DNA of 64,000 nucleotides, from assembly GCF_947179515.1 (NCBI RefSeq), contig NC_067490.1, positions 28,557,327 through 28,621,326 on the forward strand. The letters run 5' to 3'. Both the position numbers and the translations under genes were made by a program. Numbering within the stretch: the first letter of the stretch is position 1; each line of letters starts with the position of its first letter. Shown here piece after piece: positions 23,366 through 36,660 of the stretch. The notes beneath the pieces are model-generated. The model did not search any database. It was not told the DNA's origin and was given only the letters and a program-made list of their open reading frames with translations. Source of the stretch: Apodemus sylvaticus (taxonomy: Eukaryota > Chordata > Mammalia > Rodentia > Muridae).

Positions 23366-23918
23366 ACTTTCCTAGTTCCCTACCCTCTTACTCTTTTAAA
23401 GTAAGATTTAATATACTTTTTGTTAAAGGTTCATGTAGTAAATATTGTCAGGTTTGTGAGCTATGTGGTCTGTCAAAAGCTGCGGAACTGCCATTGCTTC
23501 TGGAAAGCAGGGTATGTAAATGAATGGGAGTGGCACTCCTCCTAACACTTGGCCATCTAGACTCTACACAATCACAGATTTTCTTCGTTCTCTTTAGATG
23601 ACTCTGACTCTTAGAGGTGAGAGTTGTTTGTAAAGTCTTCAGTATTTAGGTTCTAGAGTTACCCATGGCTTAGTTCTGTGATTCTTTCTCTGTTTCTTGT
23701 TTGTGGCTTTCTTTCTATTGATCATTATTTCAGTTGTGATCTTCTGTTCCATATTCTATATGCTTTTTACTTAGAAAAATAAACAGTAGTTGAGAGCCTC
23801 ATACATTAATGTACTGCATAATATGTTTATGACATCGTCCCATTCCAACTCCGCTATTATCCCCTGCAAAACTGCCTCTCAGTGATCTTTATAATTATTA
23901 CGTGCATGCACGCATGTG

Positions 23919-23950
23919 TACACACACACACACACTCACACACACACACA
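23919..23950 (+). repeat. (CA)n microsatellite
   Basis: CA tract with one TC interruption. Confidence 0.9.
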
Positions 23951-24055
23951 AAACACTAATGGAATCCAATTAGTATTGCCCATGTGTATATATATGTTAA
24001 AGGCTGACCAAGGATTGTTTCTTTTTCTTTTTTTTTCCATCTCTCTTTTTTTTTT

Positions 24056-24187
24056 CCTGGTTTTTTGAGACAGGGTTTCTCTGTGTAGCCCTGACTCTGT
24101 AGACCAGGCTGGTCTCGAACTCAGAGATCCACCTGCCTCTGCCTCCCAAGTGCTGGGATTAAAGGCGTGCACCACCACCGCCCGGCC
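24056..24187 (-). mobile_element. B1 SINE
   Basis: Clean reverse-complement B1, from 'gagacagggtttctctgtgt' through 'gtagaccaggctggtctcga' and 'cccaagtgctgggattaaag' to CCGCCCGGCC. Poly(T) at its left is the A tail. Confidence 0.95.
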
Positions 24188-24329
24188 AAGGATTGTTTCT
24201 ACTTGCTGTGTTTTGATCTACTCCCAGACCAAACCTATTAAAACAAGAATAAATTCATGTTTCTTTTATGCAAAAATCCTTTTTATTTATTTATTTGCAA
24301 AAATCCTTTTAAAGCCATTCTTTATTTTT

Positions 24330-25720
24330 TTTAAGATCATAATTACATCTCTCCCCTCCTTTTCTCCATGCAAACCCTCCCATATACCTACCCATCTTGC
24401 TCTCTTTCATATTTGTGGCCTCTTCTTTTTCTTTAGTTGTTGTGTGTGTGTATATGTATATATAAATATATATTCACATTATAAAATATTTACACATAAC
24501 TGTTGTATATAATGTAATATACATAATTTGCACGTTTTATATAACATATGATACAAAATATATAATAGTATAACCCTGTTCTGTTTGTATAGTGTTGTTA
24601 CAAGCGTATGTTTTTAGGGCTGACCATTCGGTATTAGATCGAATTGGTGTACTCTTCTCTGGGGAATATTGTTTCTCCTGTGCTCAGCATTCCTCAGTTC
24701 ACTTTAGTTTGTAGTTCTTGTGTAAGGCCAAGAGCTCTTGAGATCTTCCTCATGTATGTTAGCATGTTTATTGGTGTTATCCTTGTTTAGTTAATGTTTA
24801 AGCAGTCATTCTGGTGAGACGTGATAGAAATGGCTCCTTATATTTGTAGGAGACACAGTCTCACAGCAAACACCCTGTTCCTCTGGCTCATATAATTTTT
24901 CTGCCCCCTTCCCACAATGATCCCTGAACCTTAGGCGTAGGAGTTTTGTGGTAGATTTATCAGTTGGGGCTAAGCTCCACATTTCTGCATTTTGATTGGT
25001 TGTGGTTTTCTGTCATAGTCTTCATCTATTGCAAATAGAAGTTTCCTTGATAAGGGATGAGGACTCCACTTGTCTGTATGTATAAGAACAAATATTTAGA
25101 ATGTTGTTAGGGTTTTATGCTGGTTTAGTAAAGTGGTAGTTATAGGTTCTTTAAGATCCATCAGTATCTATGACTTCGCTCTTCCTGTCTAGGTTTACAG
25201 TACCAGGAATGATTTCCTTCTTATTGATCAGGTCTTAAGTCCAGTTGGAGAGCTGTTGATTATGCAAAGGTATGCATGCTACTACTGCACCTTTAGGTTT
25301 ATCGTGTCGTGCTATTGTGGTTCATAGCATCATAATTGGGTAGGACTATTGGTTGTCTCTTTTGGAAGCTTACATTGTGCTTCTGGTATCATCAAAGTTA
25401 GTCCTCAGGGAGGAGAACTTCATGTCAGATCAAACTTGGACTGGGCCTGTGTCAGAAGTGTCTTCAACAATAGGGACTTACCTTCCACATCGTGGTAGCA
25501 ACCAAGGGCAGTAGCCAATAGCCTGCAGTATTTTGGGAATCTCTTAGACAACCCTGATCAACTATTCAAAAGAATGCTTCATATGCTTGGTGTGGGTTTT
25601 TCTCTTGGATGGTCTATCACTCTTGAGTAAAACATTGTCTAGAACTACTACAGTACCCATTAAATAGTAGGTGTTTGTGATATTACATTGAATATCAAAG
25701 TGTGGAGGTTGTAGTCAAGG
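24330..25720 (-). mobile_element. Lx-type L1 3'UTR, antisense to Septin10
   Basis: Reverse complement of an Lx 3'UTR as I know it: 'agggctgaccattcggtatt', 'gtcattctggtgagacgtga', 'gacacagtctcacagcaaac', 'ttttgattggttgtggtttt', 'ctgcacctttaggtttatcg' and 'aacaatagggacttaccttc'. About 1.4 kb of diverged copy, with an AT-rich tract at 24440-24570. Confidence 0.8.
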
Positions 25721-25765
25721 AACTCTTATTTACTTACTAATCTCAAAGTACAAAAGTAGTAATGC

Positions 25766-25965
25766 TGGTCCTGGAAGGATATCAGTGGTTAAGATCACTG
25801 GTTGCATTTTCAGAGGATCTACGTGACAGCTCACCACCACCTGTAACTTCAGTTCTGGAGTATCCAGTGCCCTCTTCTAACCTCGTGGGCACCAGACTTG
25901 ACATGTTGCACAGACATGCATGTAGAGAACACACCACTACACATAAGAATAAAATAAAACATAGT
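25766..25965 (+). mobile_element. B2/B3-family SINE
   Basis: Plus-strand pattern: 'tcagtggttaagatcactgg' (tRNA-like box A region), 'tatccagtgccctcttctaa', 'cacagacatgcatgtagaga' and an 'ataagaataaaataaaacat' tail. Confidence 0.75.
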
Positions 25966-28429
25966 GACATGTCCATTTTGGGTATGCCAAGGAGAAGCTG
26001 TAAAGTGCTTCCTTTAAGTGAAAAGGTAGACTGTTGTACACTTAGGAAGGGAAAAACATAAAATTATATGCTAGGGTTGAAAAGATATACAAGGGAAGAA
26101 AAACTTACCCGTGAAGTTGTCGGGAAAGAAAATGAAATGTAATATTTTTATTACAAATCACAAAAGTTATAATGAATAACTGGTTAGGCACTTATTTAAG
26201 ATAGAAAAGGTGTGTAGGGGTCTACATGACTGGACTATAGTTTCATTCGTCTACCAAGGCTCTTGGGATATGTTCCCTGCCTCCCCATAAAGAGAGACTA
26301 CTGTTTCCAATTGCACCACACCCATGCAGAATCTTAGCTTAATTGTTCCTGCTTATCGTAACATCCACCCAGTGCCCGTAGTTTCAGACTCAGGGAAGCA
26401 CTTGTGAATCTGTAACACGGGACCCACAGCCTCCTCTTTGCTTCAGCGCGCCTTCGGCCCTCCGTGCCCTTGCAGTGGGGGATTCCGTAGGCCCGAACAA
26501 TAGTTCTTTGCGTCTTTGTAGCTGTGCCATTTACGCTCACATATTTTGCTTTGTCAGCTCTTCTACTCTCTTTGCTTTATTTGCTGACTGCGGGCTTTTT
26601 CTTCCGTAGTGCGCTCTGACACTTCAGAGTTCATTCTATTACATGCATATGTCCCAACTGGACTAAAATTTAAACTACATAGGTATTGACTAACCTAGCT
26701 TTGAGCCGCAATACTTTAAAATATATAGCTATTTTTTAAAATTAATACTTAGTTCATTTGTGGAGCAAGTCAAACTGTAATATTGGTAGATTTTCTTCTG
26801 TTTCTTAGGTGTCACCTCCCCACCCCTGCCCTGTCCCAGGAAGGTGCCTTTTGAGATGTTCTGTGAACAATTCCGATTTCCCTCCCTTCCCTGGCTTCTG
26901 TTGCATTTTATTTCCCTGGCCTTGGTAAAGCCAGAAACATCTCAACGTCTAGTTTTTCTCATTTGACTTACATGGAACAGGGTCCAAATATATCCGATTT
27001 AGTTCCCACAACAACAAAATAGTTTATTGTGTCTTTCCTTGTTAATCCATCATGTCTGTGATGCAGTTTCTACAACTCATTCTTCATTGTCACCACATCA
27101 TACTTTCATGATGTTTTGCTCAGAATTATAGTCTGAATTGAAAGGGACCCAAGAAAACCATTATTTTTATATCCCATCGAGTTTCCAAAACAAGGTTTGC
27201 CTCTTCATGTGCCAAGATTAACAAAATGAATCTGAATTTTCTCCAGTTTCTTTCTAGTTTATGCATTGCTTACAGATTTTTAAATGTTCTGGAAATAGCT
27301 TTTGTCATACCTGCGTTAGGGAAACTTGGCTTCCCTGATATTTTTTTGCCTGTTATTATCATCAAAGGATCATGCGGAAGGTGTATATTCAAACATCTGT
27401 AGTCTGTTTTATGGAGAAGAAACTCACCACAAGCTGAAGTGGACGTAGGCAGATTTTAACAGGATCTCGGGGAGAGGGTCCCAAGGAGTAGTGTGACTAA
27501 CAAAGGGTGCTGGGCTCCCCAAAAGCTCTGGACTTGGGCCTTGGGGGCTTAAACAGTAATATAAATCATGTCAGCAGGGGCCTGCCCTCTAGCAGGGAGA
27601 CAGAACTTTTATCTGGAGAAAGTAAACTAGTGGTAGATAAAAGATTTATTGGTCTCAGCCTGCAAAGATACACATGAAACTAGAAGTCCCAGATTAGGTA
27701 TAATACATGAATGTCAGGCTGAACCAATCCGAATGTCCTCAGAGGTTACCTTTCATGCCTAAGAAAATATTTGTCCCTGTGTTAGATTAGATAATATGGA
27801 TAAAACAGTAGGGAACTTAGTGCTCAGTGTCACTTCCTGATAAAATTTATTACCTGCTCACACCTGAGCATGTGTGTCTTCGTGATGCCCCACACATGGC
27901 AGTCTCTAGGCTGTGCCATGGAACAATGCCACTTATACTTAAAAAAAAAATGCTGGCGAGGAAGTGGCTTTCAGTTTTTAATCAATAATGAATTGTGATT
28001 AGACTTTGTGTTTAGTAGGTAGTTGAGTTATTAAGTAAAATTAGATGTAGCAAAAAGGGTTTCCCTTTTGTAAGATATGGAGGCAAAGGTATTTGTTCCA
28101 GCTTAGTTCATTATAATAACAGCAAAAGGTACTGTCAGCTATAAAAAAAGTATCCATGTATACAGGACAGTGAAGAATAAAACACTATATCATAGAATGA
28201 GGTAGATAATAGTTATGTGAAACTGTCTCTTGGGGAGACTCAGAACAGCAGCAGCAAACACAGTGCAGACCAGTTGGCTGCTCTTGAGGGACACCCACTG
28301 GAATCTTGCACACATGTGCATTTAGACTGGTACATCTTCCCTGGAAGGATCCATGAGAGACTGTGACCTTCCAGGACAGGACCAAGATACTAAGGAATCA
28401 GGAGTGAATGCATCAGAACTGGTTTTTTA

Positions 28430-28935
28430 ATATTCTTTTTTATTATTAATTTTTTGAGAATTTTATATAACAGTATTCCATATCATTTCTTTTCCTATCT
28501 CCCCCCTCTAACTTTGTTATATCTTCTCAACCATATTCCCTCTCAAATTCATGAGCTCCTTTTCTTTAATTATATATGTATATATATGAATACAACCTGC
28601 TGAGTCCAATTTAGTGTTGCTCTTATGTATATATGTTTAGGGCTGAGTAGTTAGGATTAGATAACCTTCAGGGGGCTCTTCCCTGAAGGAGACTGATTTC
28701 CTCTCAGCAACAGTTAATTGTTCTAGCTCTTCATTTAGGTATAGGGGATTGTGAGGTTTTCCTGCCCACACTGGATGTCAGCTGGCACTGTCATTGTACT
28801 GGGTTTACTTAGACAGCCAGGTTGTTGAGATTTATGGATGGAGTTTCTCTGCCATGTATAGAAGACACTCTTGCAAATGTCCAGGTCTTCTGGCTCTTAC
28901 ATGCTTTTGCCCCCTTTTGAGGTATTCCCTATGTG
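28430..28935 (-). mobile_element. Diverged L1 (Lx-like) 3'UTR, antisense
   Basis: 'gagaattttatataacagta' A-rich tail side, then 'tgtttagggctgagtagtta' and 'cttctggctcttacatgctt' resemble the Lx 3'UTR seen at 24330-25720. Confidence 0.5.
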
Positions 28936-30164
28936 TTAGGTATAGAGAGTGTGTTGTAGAATTTCAGGGCCTTGTTCATGCTAGGCAGGTGCATTGCCAA
29001 CTGACCTATAATCTCAACTCCTTAATATTAAAGAAAAATTATTTCAGATAGTAGTGCTACTGAGTCTGCGCAGCTTGTCTCTTTCCTCTTTTCGTAACTG
29101 TTGGAGATAGTATGCTTGGATTTGGCTTACAAATTGTGACAGTAACCTTATCTATCATCCAGATCATACTTGTTAACCTCATTCCTTTTTGTCCTTAGGA
29201 AATTTAGGAATAGTGATATGCAGAGCTCAGTTTTGTCATAAGAATTGTTCAAGACAATGCACTTACTGGGTTAGTACAAGTGAGGCACATACGATAAGTC
29301 TTTTGTACACACACACCCCTAGATTATTCATACAACAGAAGATTGGTAAATTCTTCTTTTGGTGTATATACTTAATGACTTCTAGTTCTATACATTTTCC
29401 TGAGAATGTTGTTTCTTCTCCCCTGGCCCCACCTCTCTTTTGTGCCTGAATAAAATTCTACATACATTGCATGGATTGAATACATTAGTTAACTCTGAAT
29501 TTAACTAATGAATCACCAGTTTTGCATTATTGTCACATTAAGTAAATAAATAAAAGCATTTTTCCCTTGGAATCATTTAACCCAGATTAAGACCAGATTT
29601 GAATTCTCTACTTTATATTCCCTGTGTCTTCATCCTCCTCACAAAGAGCTTCTTCTGGTCTGTAGTTTTGAGCTGCACAGAAAGCCTTACATGGGGGAAG
29701 GGATGGGATACCTGACAGAAATGTTTAACAGAAGTTTACAAGGGATTAAGTCACTGACTCCAACTGACCCAGATAGCAAACAGTATTATGACACCATTTT
29801 TCATCAGTCAACATCCAAATGTTGTGTTGAACTTTTATGGTGGGTATTTGTTTAAGAAGATTGCTTTCATCTTTTGCATTTGCTACTTTCAACAAATGAT
29901 ACACATGTATTGTTTTGGGACACAGGTGTGAAAGAGTTCATAATTTAAGATTACAGCTATGGTTAGTTTAGGTTGTAAAAGTTTATTACATGGGCAATCC
30001 AAGGTAAGTAAGGTTGATTATTACATTGTTTTCTTAAAAGCTGAGTAAACAAAAAGCCTGAGTACACATTTGGATAGCAGTCTTAAGGTATAAGTGACCT
30101 TTACATAATGCATTGCTACAATATATGTCTGTGTATATATAACACATTTTCTTTACTTATTTAT

Positions 30165-31015
30165 TTATTAATGGACAGCTAGCCTGGCCCTTTTCCTACC
30201 TGTTATGGACAGTCTAGGAATGAACATGGACATAGAATTATCTCTGCTGTCTGCTGACAGAGTCCTTCGGGTATATAACGCAATAAGGATATAGTTCCCA
30301 TGGTCACATGGTATTTCTGTTTTTCAGTTTTGAGGAACCTCCCTGTTGATTTCCATAGTACTGGATCAGTTTACATTCCCAGCAGCAGTGTATGAGGGCT
30401 TCTCATTCCCAGATTATTACTCCCATTTGCTTGTTAATTTGTTATTTGATGATAGCTACTCTGACTGGGTTGAGATGGACTCTCAAAGCAGCTTAATTTT
30501 TATTGGCCTTTGTTTTTCTTGAGACTTTCTGTTCAGCTCCTTGACTTGTTTATTGATTTAAATGTTTTTTATTTTAATTTAATTTTTTACAATTCTTTAT
30601 GTTAAAAGTAAATTTGGGGGTCACAAAGAAAGAAGTGTCCGTTTACTCTTGATCAAGAGTGTGCATTGCTCACCAAGCACAACAAGTACGTGGGAACATG
30701 AAGTGCACTTACCTTCTCATCCTAGTGCTGATGGTGCTGACTGTACATGGACACACTTCCTCTGGCGTTATCAGCTAGGAGTGCAGTGCTCAGATACCAG
30801 AGCTATCTGGACATTTTTTATTCAAACCATCACAAATACCATGGCTGATTGTAGAGGGTGAGGACATCTTTTCTCCACCTCATTCTGTGTCCTGTCTCTT
30901 TGCTCTGGTCATTGTTTGCATGACCCAAGTTTTGAAATTTCATATAATCCTATTTGTCAATTCTTGGGTTATTTTCTGTGCCATGGGTTAATCTAGGCAA
31001 TTGCTTAATGAAGGC
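30165..31015 (-). mobile_element. Old L1 ORF2 fragment, antisense
   Basis: Reverse complement of the end of L1 ORF2: 'gaggaacctccctgttgatt', 'agtttacattcccagcagca', 'tgtatgagggcttctcattc', and after a gap 'atttgtcaattcttgggtta'. Heavily diverged, with unrelated sequence at about 30600-30860. Confidence 0.6.
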
Positions 31016-31906
31016 TTTCCACTCAGATAACTCTAGGCTGTGTCAAGTTGATAGTCAAAACTAAGTAGGACATTAGCTATTTTAGGTCGTTTTATCTAAT
31101 AGGATGTTATGTCACACAAACATGGGCAATAAATGGCTTAAGGTTTTAAGGATCAAAGATAGCAAAGATAATTTGACTCTATACCTGTAGTAGTCAGGTC
31201 TCTGCATGATCACTGAGTTCTAATCAATCAGCCTTGTAGATCATTTAATGCTGGTGTACTGTCTTTGAGGAATGTTAGTGATAAAGTTCTCATTTTCTGA
31301 TTCTATTATTTGATTTCCCACAGAACTTTTTGTTGACCTTTTTCTCTTCTTGACCCATAAGAATCACAATTTTCTCTTACTGGAATACTTTTTTTGGTTG
31401 TATGGTAGGTAGTGTGGAGATTGGGGTTTTATGCATGTGAATATTCTGATCTCATCAGTCATGGCGACCCTGGTTATGGGTTTTGTTCTGGCAGTTCTAG
31501 GGATGATTCTGACTCCTAGGATGTGGTTTTCACTTCTAAAATATGGCTCATTGCAGTTTCAAAGCTTTAAATTTAAGCTCTGCCCATCTGCCCAGAATAG
31601 GCACTCTTCATATATATCTTCATGTGTGTCTGACTCTTAATGGCCCTGTGGGATTTTTGGGTTTCTTTATTGTGCACAGTTTTAGTAAGCATGAATTAGA
31701 AAGGAATATGCAGAGTTTGGATTGTTCCCTCTCTTCAGTGCCTTTTCTAAGTTTTCACCTAGACTGCTTGCTCCAATCTTTAAATGACTTTTTAGTACAG
31801 GAAATGGGAGGTTCCTTCATAAGCCACAGTGACCAGGTATATACTCTGGAAGAATGAGGCAAATGTGTCTCGCAAGTAATAGATTATCTTCTCTGCAATT
31901 TCACGT

Positions 31907-32246
31907 CTGTCTTAGGGTTTTACTGCTGTCAACAGATGCCATGACCACGGCAACTCTCATAAGGACAACATTTAATTGGGGCTGGCTTACAGGTTCAGAG
32001 GTTCAGTCCATTATCATCAAGGCAGGAGCATGGCAGCATCCAGGCAGACATGGTGCAGGAGGAGCTGAGTTCTACATCTTCATCTGAAGGCTGCTAGCAG
32101 AATACTGACTTCCAGACAGCTAGGATAAGGGTCTTAATCCCACACCCACAGTGACACATATATTCCAATAATGCCACACCTCCTCCAACAGGGCCACACC
32201 TTCTAATAGTGCCACTTCCCAGGGGAGCATATACAAACCATAACAC
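31907..32246 (+). repeat. Rodent dispersed repeat, copy 2
   Basis: Same family and orientation as 7636-7966: 'agggttttactgctgtcaac', 'ggacaacatttaattggggc', 'gcaggagcatggcagcatcc' and 'ctaatagtgccacttcccag'. Confidence 0.7.
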
Positions 32247-32754
32247 CCTCTCGTTTGCTTTTTCTTGGTTCACTACAGTGCTTACATAGGCCAAATATTC
32301 TTTGATGTCCTAATATTTTAGGAAGACTTATGCCTAGTATTGATATTCATGCAGAAGATTAGGCAGGAAAAGCAATTTTTGAGAGAAAAGGTTGGTAAAA
32401 TCCAGGGGCTGCATCATGATCCTGGTCTGAATGCCCTATCCCTGCATGAGGCATATTTACAGGTGACATATTAGGACTATTCTACCAAAAGTTAAAACAG
32501 TCGTCTCCTTGTACCGTCACACTCCCTCCAGCCTGTTTCCCATGTCTAAAGTCAGCTGTAACTTGCAAAGTATTGTATTCATTTAGAATGTTTGAACTAA
32601 CTTACCTTTTAATTTTAGTTTGTCTCTTGGACAGTTTAATAGCTGTACCTCATGCTGAATGGCTGACTCTAATTTTTAGAAAAGATTAGTCTTTGATATT
32701 TACATTATTATAACTTATTTTTAGATGCTGAATTTTTCGATGATGAGCTAAGAT

Positions 32755-33135
32755 AATAAATCTTAGTGTTTGTAGTTGTTTGGATGAAGAATGTTCACCA
32801 CAGACTCATGTTTTTCAATGACTGGTCCCTAGCTGGCGCTTTTTGGAAAAGTTTGGGACTTTGAGGAGGTAGAGCCTTGCTTGCAGAAGATTATGGGGTG
32901 AAGTTTTATAGGTTGATCTTACTTCCTGTTCTCTCTGCTTAATGTGTGTACAGGAAGTATGATCAGCCAGATTTCTGCTCCTGCACCATGCTTTCCTGGC
33001 CTGTTGCAACACCTTTCTTGCCATGGTGGACTATTATCTCCTTTGGAAATAAAAGCTAAAATATGCCCTTCACTCTCTTATGTTGCTTTTGATCATGGTG
33101 CATTTTCACAGCAAAATGTAATATAGTGCGTAATA
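32755..33135 (+). repeat. Rodent repeat with AAATAAAAGC trailer
   Basis: 'gggactttgaggaggtagag', 'cttacttcctgttctctctg', 'caccatgctttcctggcctg' and 'ttggaaataaaagctaaaat' fit a diverged interspersed murine repeat of unknown name, similar in its end to 22215-22490. Confidence 0.45.
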
Positions 33136-33327
33136 GAGTGCAATGCCAGATTTTAGTTTGAGGAAATAAATGAAGTTACATTCCAAAGGAACATTGATAG
33201 TAATGCAGTATTTACAAAGTTTTCTTTTAATTAAATTCTCTTTTCACATGTATCAAATATTAATAATAGTGGCAGAAACTAGAGGTGAGACCTATCAATA
33301 ATCTGAATTTTAGAAGTCTTATAGGCT

Positions 33328-33735
33328 ATCCTGCCTAGGTTTTTATTGCTATGATAAAGACTATGACCAAAAGCAACTTGGAGAAGAAAAGATGTAATTT
33401 AATTTTATGCTACCACAGCACAGTCTGTTGTTGAGGGAAGTTTGGGCAAGAATTTATCAGGAACTCGGAGGCAGGAACTGAAGCAGAGTCCATGGAAGAC
33501 TATTGCATACTGGCCTGCTCTCAAAACTCATGTGCATCTCCCTTTCTCATGCCTCTCAGGACCGCCTGCTTATGGGGGGCACTGCACACAGTGTGCTGAA
33601 CCTTCCAACCTCAGTCATTAGCCAAGAAAGACTTCCATAGACTGCCTACAGGCCAACCGAATGGCATTTCCTTAGTTGAGGTTCTCTTCCCAGATGACCT
33701 TAGTGTGTGTCAGGTTGACAAAACAATAACACAAA
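33328..33735 (+). repeat. Rodent dispersed repeat
   Basis: 'ttttattgctatgataaaga', 'aaaagcaacttggagaagaa', 'ggaggcaggaactgaagcag', 'cttagttgaggttctcttcc' and 'gtgtcaggttgacaaaacaa'. Same family as 22957-23365. Confidence 0.7.
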
Positions 33736-33936
33736 CCACTGACCAGCACATAGACATAGTTAAATCTTATTCTTTAAAACATTAATACTTAGGAAAGCAA
33801 ATGGGACTCCAGTAGGGGTCAGAGTGAGATTTGTCCATATCCTGTTTTCCAGTAATAAAATATGAATATTTACTTCTTAAAATCCTAGCTAACTGTACTG
33901 TGGTACATTTTACATAATCAGAAAATATTAGCTCAT

Positions 33937-33957
33937 TATTATTATTATTATTATTAT
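33937..33957 (+). repeat. (ATT)n short microsatellite
   Basis: Seven ATT units. Confidence 0.85.
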
Positions 33958-34218
33958 AGATTGATGTTTTCTGAATAATTGGGATAAAAAGAGTTAACCA
34001 AGAACTCTGGGTATCTCTAACTAGTGTAGACTTTAAATTACTTTAGGTTTATCAAACATTTGAGTATATTATAGGGCTTTTTAGAACATTTAATTTACTA
34101 TCTTAGTAGAAATTTAGTAATCCAATAAATTGAATCTACTTGGTATTTATTTACTTTTTGTTTTAAAGGGAATAACTATATTTGTCTATAAGAGCTTAGA
34201 TTTAAAATTTAGTACTGG

Positions 34219-36650
34219 AACATTTCTGGGTTAAAAATTTTGAGATGCATGAGCAGCCCTATTCTTCAACTGGAAGCCATGCCTATCTACTGGGGGTGGT
34301 CTCTACAGGTTGTATCTCCCCTTTATTGGGTATTTCAGCTAAAGTCATCACTGTTGGGTCCTGGGAGCCTCTTGCTTCCCTGGCATCTGGAACTTTCTAG
34401 TGGCTATCTCCAGCTCCCCATCCTCCACTGCTACATTTCTAGTCAATTTTCTGACCCTGTGTACTTCTCTGTACCTGGTTTTGTCCCTCCCTTTCCCCTT
34501 CTCCTTTTTCCTTCCGAAGACCCTCCCTCTCTCTACCTTCTGTGATTGTTTTGTTTCCCTGTTCTGCGTAGGATTGAAACAACTACGCTTTGGTCTTCCT
34601 TCTTAAGCTGCATATGTTTTGTGGGTTGTATCGTGGGTATTCTGGGCTTTTGGTCTAATATCCACTTAGCAGTGAGTACATACCACGTGTGTTCTTTTAT
34701 GCCTGGGTTACCTCTCTCAGGATGATATTTTCTAGTTCCATCCATTTGCCTACATTGTTTAAATGCACCACATTTTCTGTATTTATTCTTTTGTTGAGGG
34801 ACATCTGAGTTGTTCCAGCTTCTGGCCATTATAAATAAGGCTGCTATGAACATAGTGGAGCATGTGTCCTTGTTATATGTTGGAGCATCTTTTGGGTATA
34901 GCTGGGTCTTCAGGTAGAACTATTTTCAATTTCTTTCCCTCTTCCTCTTCCTCTTCCTCTTCCTCTTCCTCTCCTTTCCTTTCCTTTCCTTTCCTTTCCT
35001 TTCCTTCTTTGCTTTTCTTCTTTGCTTTCTTTTCTTTCCTTTTTCTTTTCTTTTTCCTCCCGTTTTCCCTCCCTCCCTCCTTCCCTTTCTATGTCTCTGT
35101 TTCTGTCTCTGTCTCTGTCTCTCTTCTTCTTCTTCTTTTTTTTTAAGAGATCCATTGCATTTATGTACTCGATCACTTGGCTTCAAAAAATTTAAAATCA
35201 ATATAACCTAATATCTGATTGATTTTCAAAGTGGTTTTACCAGCTTGCAGTCCCACCGGCAATGGAGGAATGTTCCTCTTTCTCCACATCCTCACCAGCA
35301 TCTGCTATTGCCTGAGCTTTTGATCTTAGCCATTCTGATTGATGTGAGGTGGAATCTTAGGATTGTTTTGATTTGCATTTCCCTGATAACTAAGGAGGCT
35401 GAACATTAATTTAGGTGCTTCTCAGCCATTCTAGATTCCTCAGTTGAAAATTCTTTGTTTAGTTCTTAGTCCCATTTTTAATAGGGTTATTTGGTTCTCT
35501 GGAGTCTTAACTTCTTGAGTTCTTTGTATATTTTGGATATTAGCTCTCAATCAGTTGTAGAATTGGTAAAGATCTCTTTCCAATCTGTTGGTTGCAATTT
35601 TGTCCTATTGACAATGTCCTTTGCCTTACAGAAGCTTTTCAATTTTATGAGGTTCCATTTGTCAATTGTTGATCTTAGAGCATGAACCATTGGTGTTCTG
35701 TTCAGGAAATTTCCCCTGTGCCAATGTGTTTGAGGTTCTTTCCCATTTTCTCTTCTATTAGATTCAGCATATCTGGTTTTATGTGGAGTTCCTTGACCCA
35801 CTTGGACTTGAGCTTTGTACAAGGAGATAAAAATGGATCAATTTGCATTCTTCTACATGCCAGTTGAACCAGCACCATTTGTTGAAAATGCTGTCTTTTT
35901 TTCCACTGCATAGTTTTGGGTTTTTTGTCAAAGATCAAGTGACCATAGGTGTGTAGATTTATTCTGGGTCTTCAATTCTATCCCATTGATCTACCTGCCT
36001 GTCTCTGAAAGACAGGGACAAAAATTTGAACATAGACTGAAAGAAAGGCCATCCAGAAATCACCCCTCCTAGGGATCCATTCCATCTGCAGACACCAAAC
36101 CCCCACACTATTGCTGAAGCCAAGAAGCGATTGCTGAAAGGAGCCTGGTATGGCTGTTCCCTGAGAGGTTCTACCAGCACCTGACCAGTACGGATGCAGA
36201 TACTCACAGCCAGCCATCGGACTGAGCCCAGGGACCCCAATGGAAGAGCTAGGGGGAAGGATGGAAGGAGCTGAAGAAGATTGCAACCCTAAGGAAGAAC
36301 AATATCAACTAACTGTGTTACCCAGAGCTCCCAGGGACTAAACCACACAACCAAAGAGTATACATGGAGGGAGCCATGGCTCCAGATACAAGGTAGCAGA
36401 GGCTGGCCTTATCTGACATCAGTGGGGGGGGAGGCCCTTGGTCCTGTGGAGACTTGATGCCCCAGCGTAGGGGGATGCTGGAGAAGTAAGGCAGGAGTGG
36501 GTGAGTGGGTGGAGGAACACCCTCATAGAGGCACAGTGGAGGGGGAAGAGTGGGGAGGGGATAGGTGGTATGTGGAGGGGTAGCCGGGAAGGGGGATACC
36601 ATTCAGAATATAACAAATAAAATGAATAGTAAAAAAATCTCTAAAAAATG
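34219..36650 (+). mobile_element. L1 insertion with 5' inversion (twin priming)
   Basis: Two L1 parts lie back to back. Segment 34219 to about 36005 is in reverse: read on the minus strand it runs from the end of ORF2 into the first part of the 3'UTR and stops at 'aacccagaaatgttcc'. Segment from about 36010 to 36650 is in forward orientation and continues the same 3'UTR from 'gacagggacaaa' to the A-rich tail 'aaataaaatgaatagt'. The two parts are consecutive in the L1, with only about 15 bases missing. Target duplications ATTTAGTACTGG (34207-34218) and ATTCAGTACTGG (36651-36662) differ at one base. This is a single twin-primed event, not two insertions. The reverse part is interrupted at about 34934-35205 by a pyrimidine-rich insert. 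Confidence 0.85.
34934..35205 (-). repeat. Pyrimidine tract with short flanking insert inside the L1
   Basis: (CTTCCT)n, (CTTTC)n, CCCTCC and (TCTCTG)n units over about 200 bp, then a poly(T) and about 60 bp of unrelated text ('gatccattgcatttatgtac'). L1 resumes at 'ttttcaaagtggttttacca'. On the minus strand it looks like a short sequence with a poly(A) that has expanded into a purine tract. Confidence 0.7.
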
Positions 36651-36660
36651 ATTCAGTACT

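Noticed and set aside
34219..36650. Two independent L1 insertions head to head
   Set aside because: The halves are consecutive in the L1 and share one flanking duplication, which fits a single twin-primed event better.
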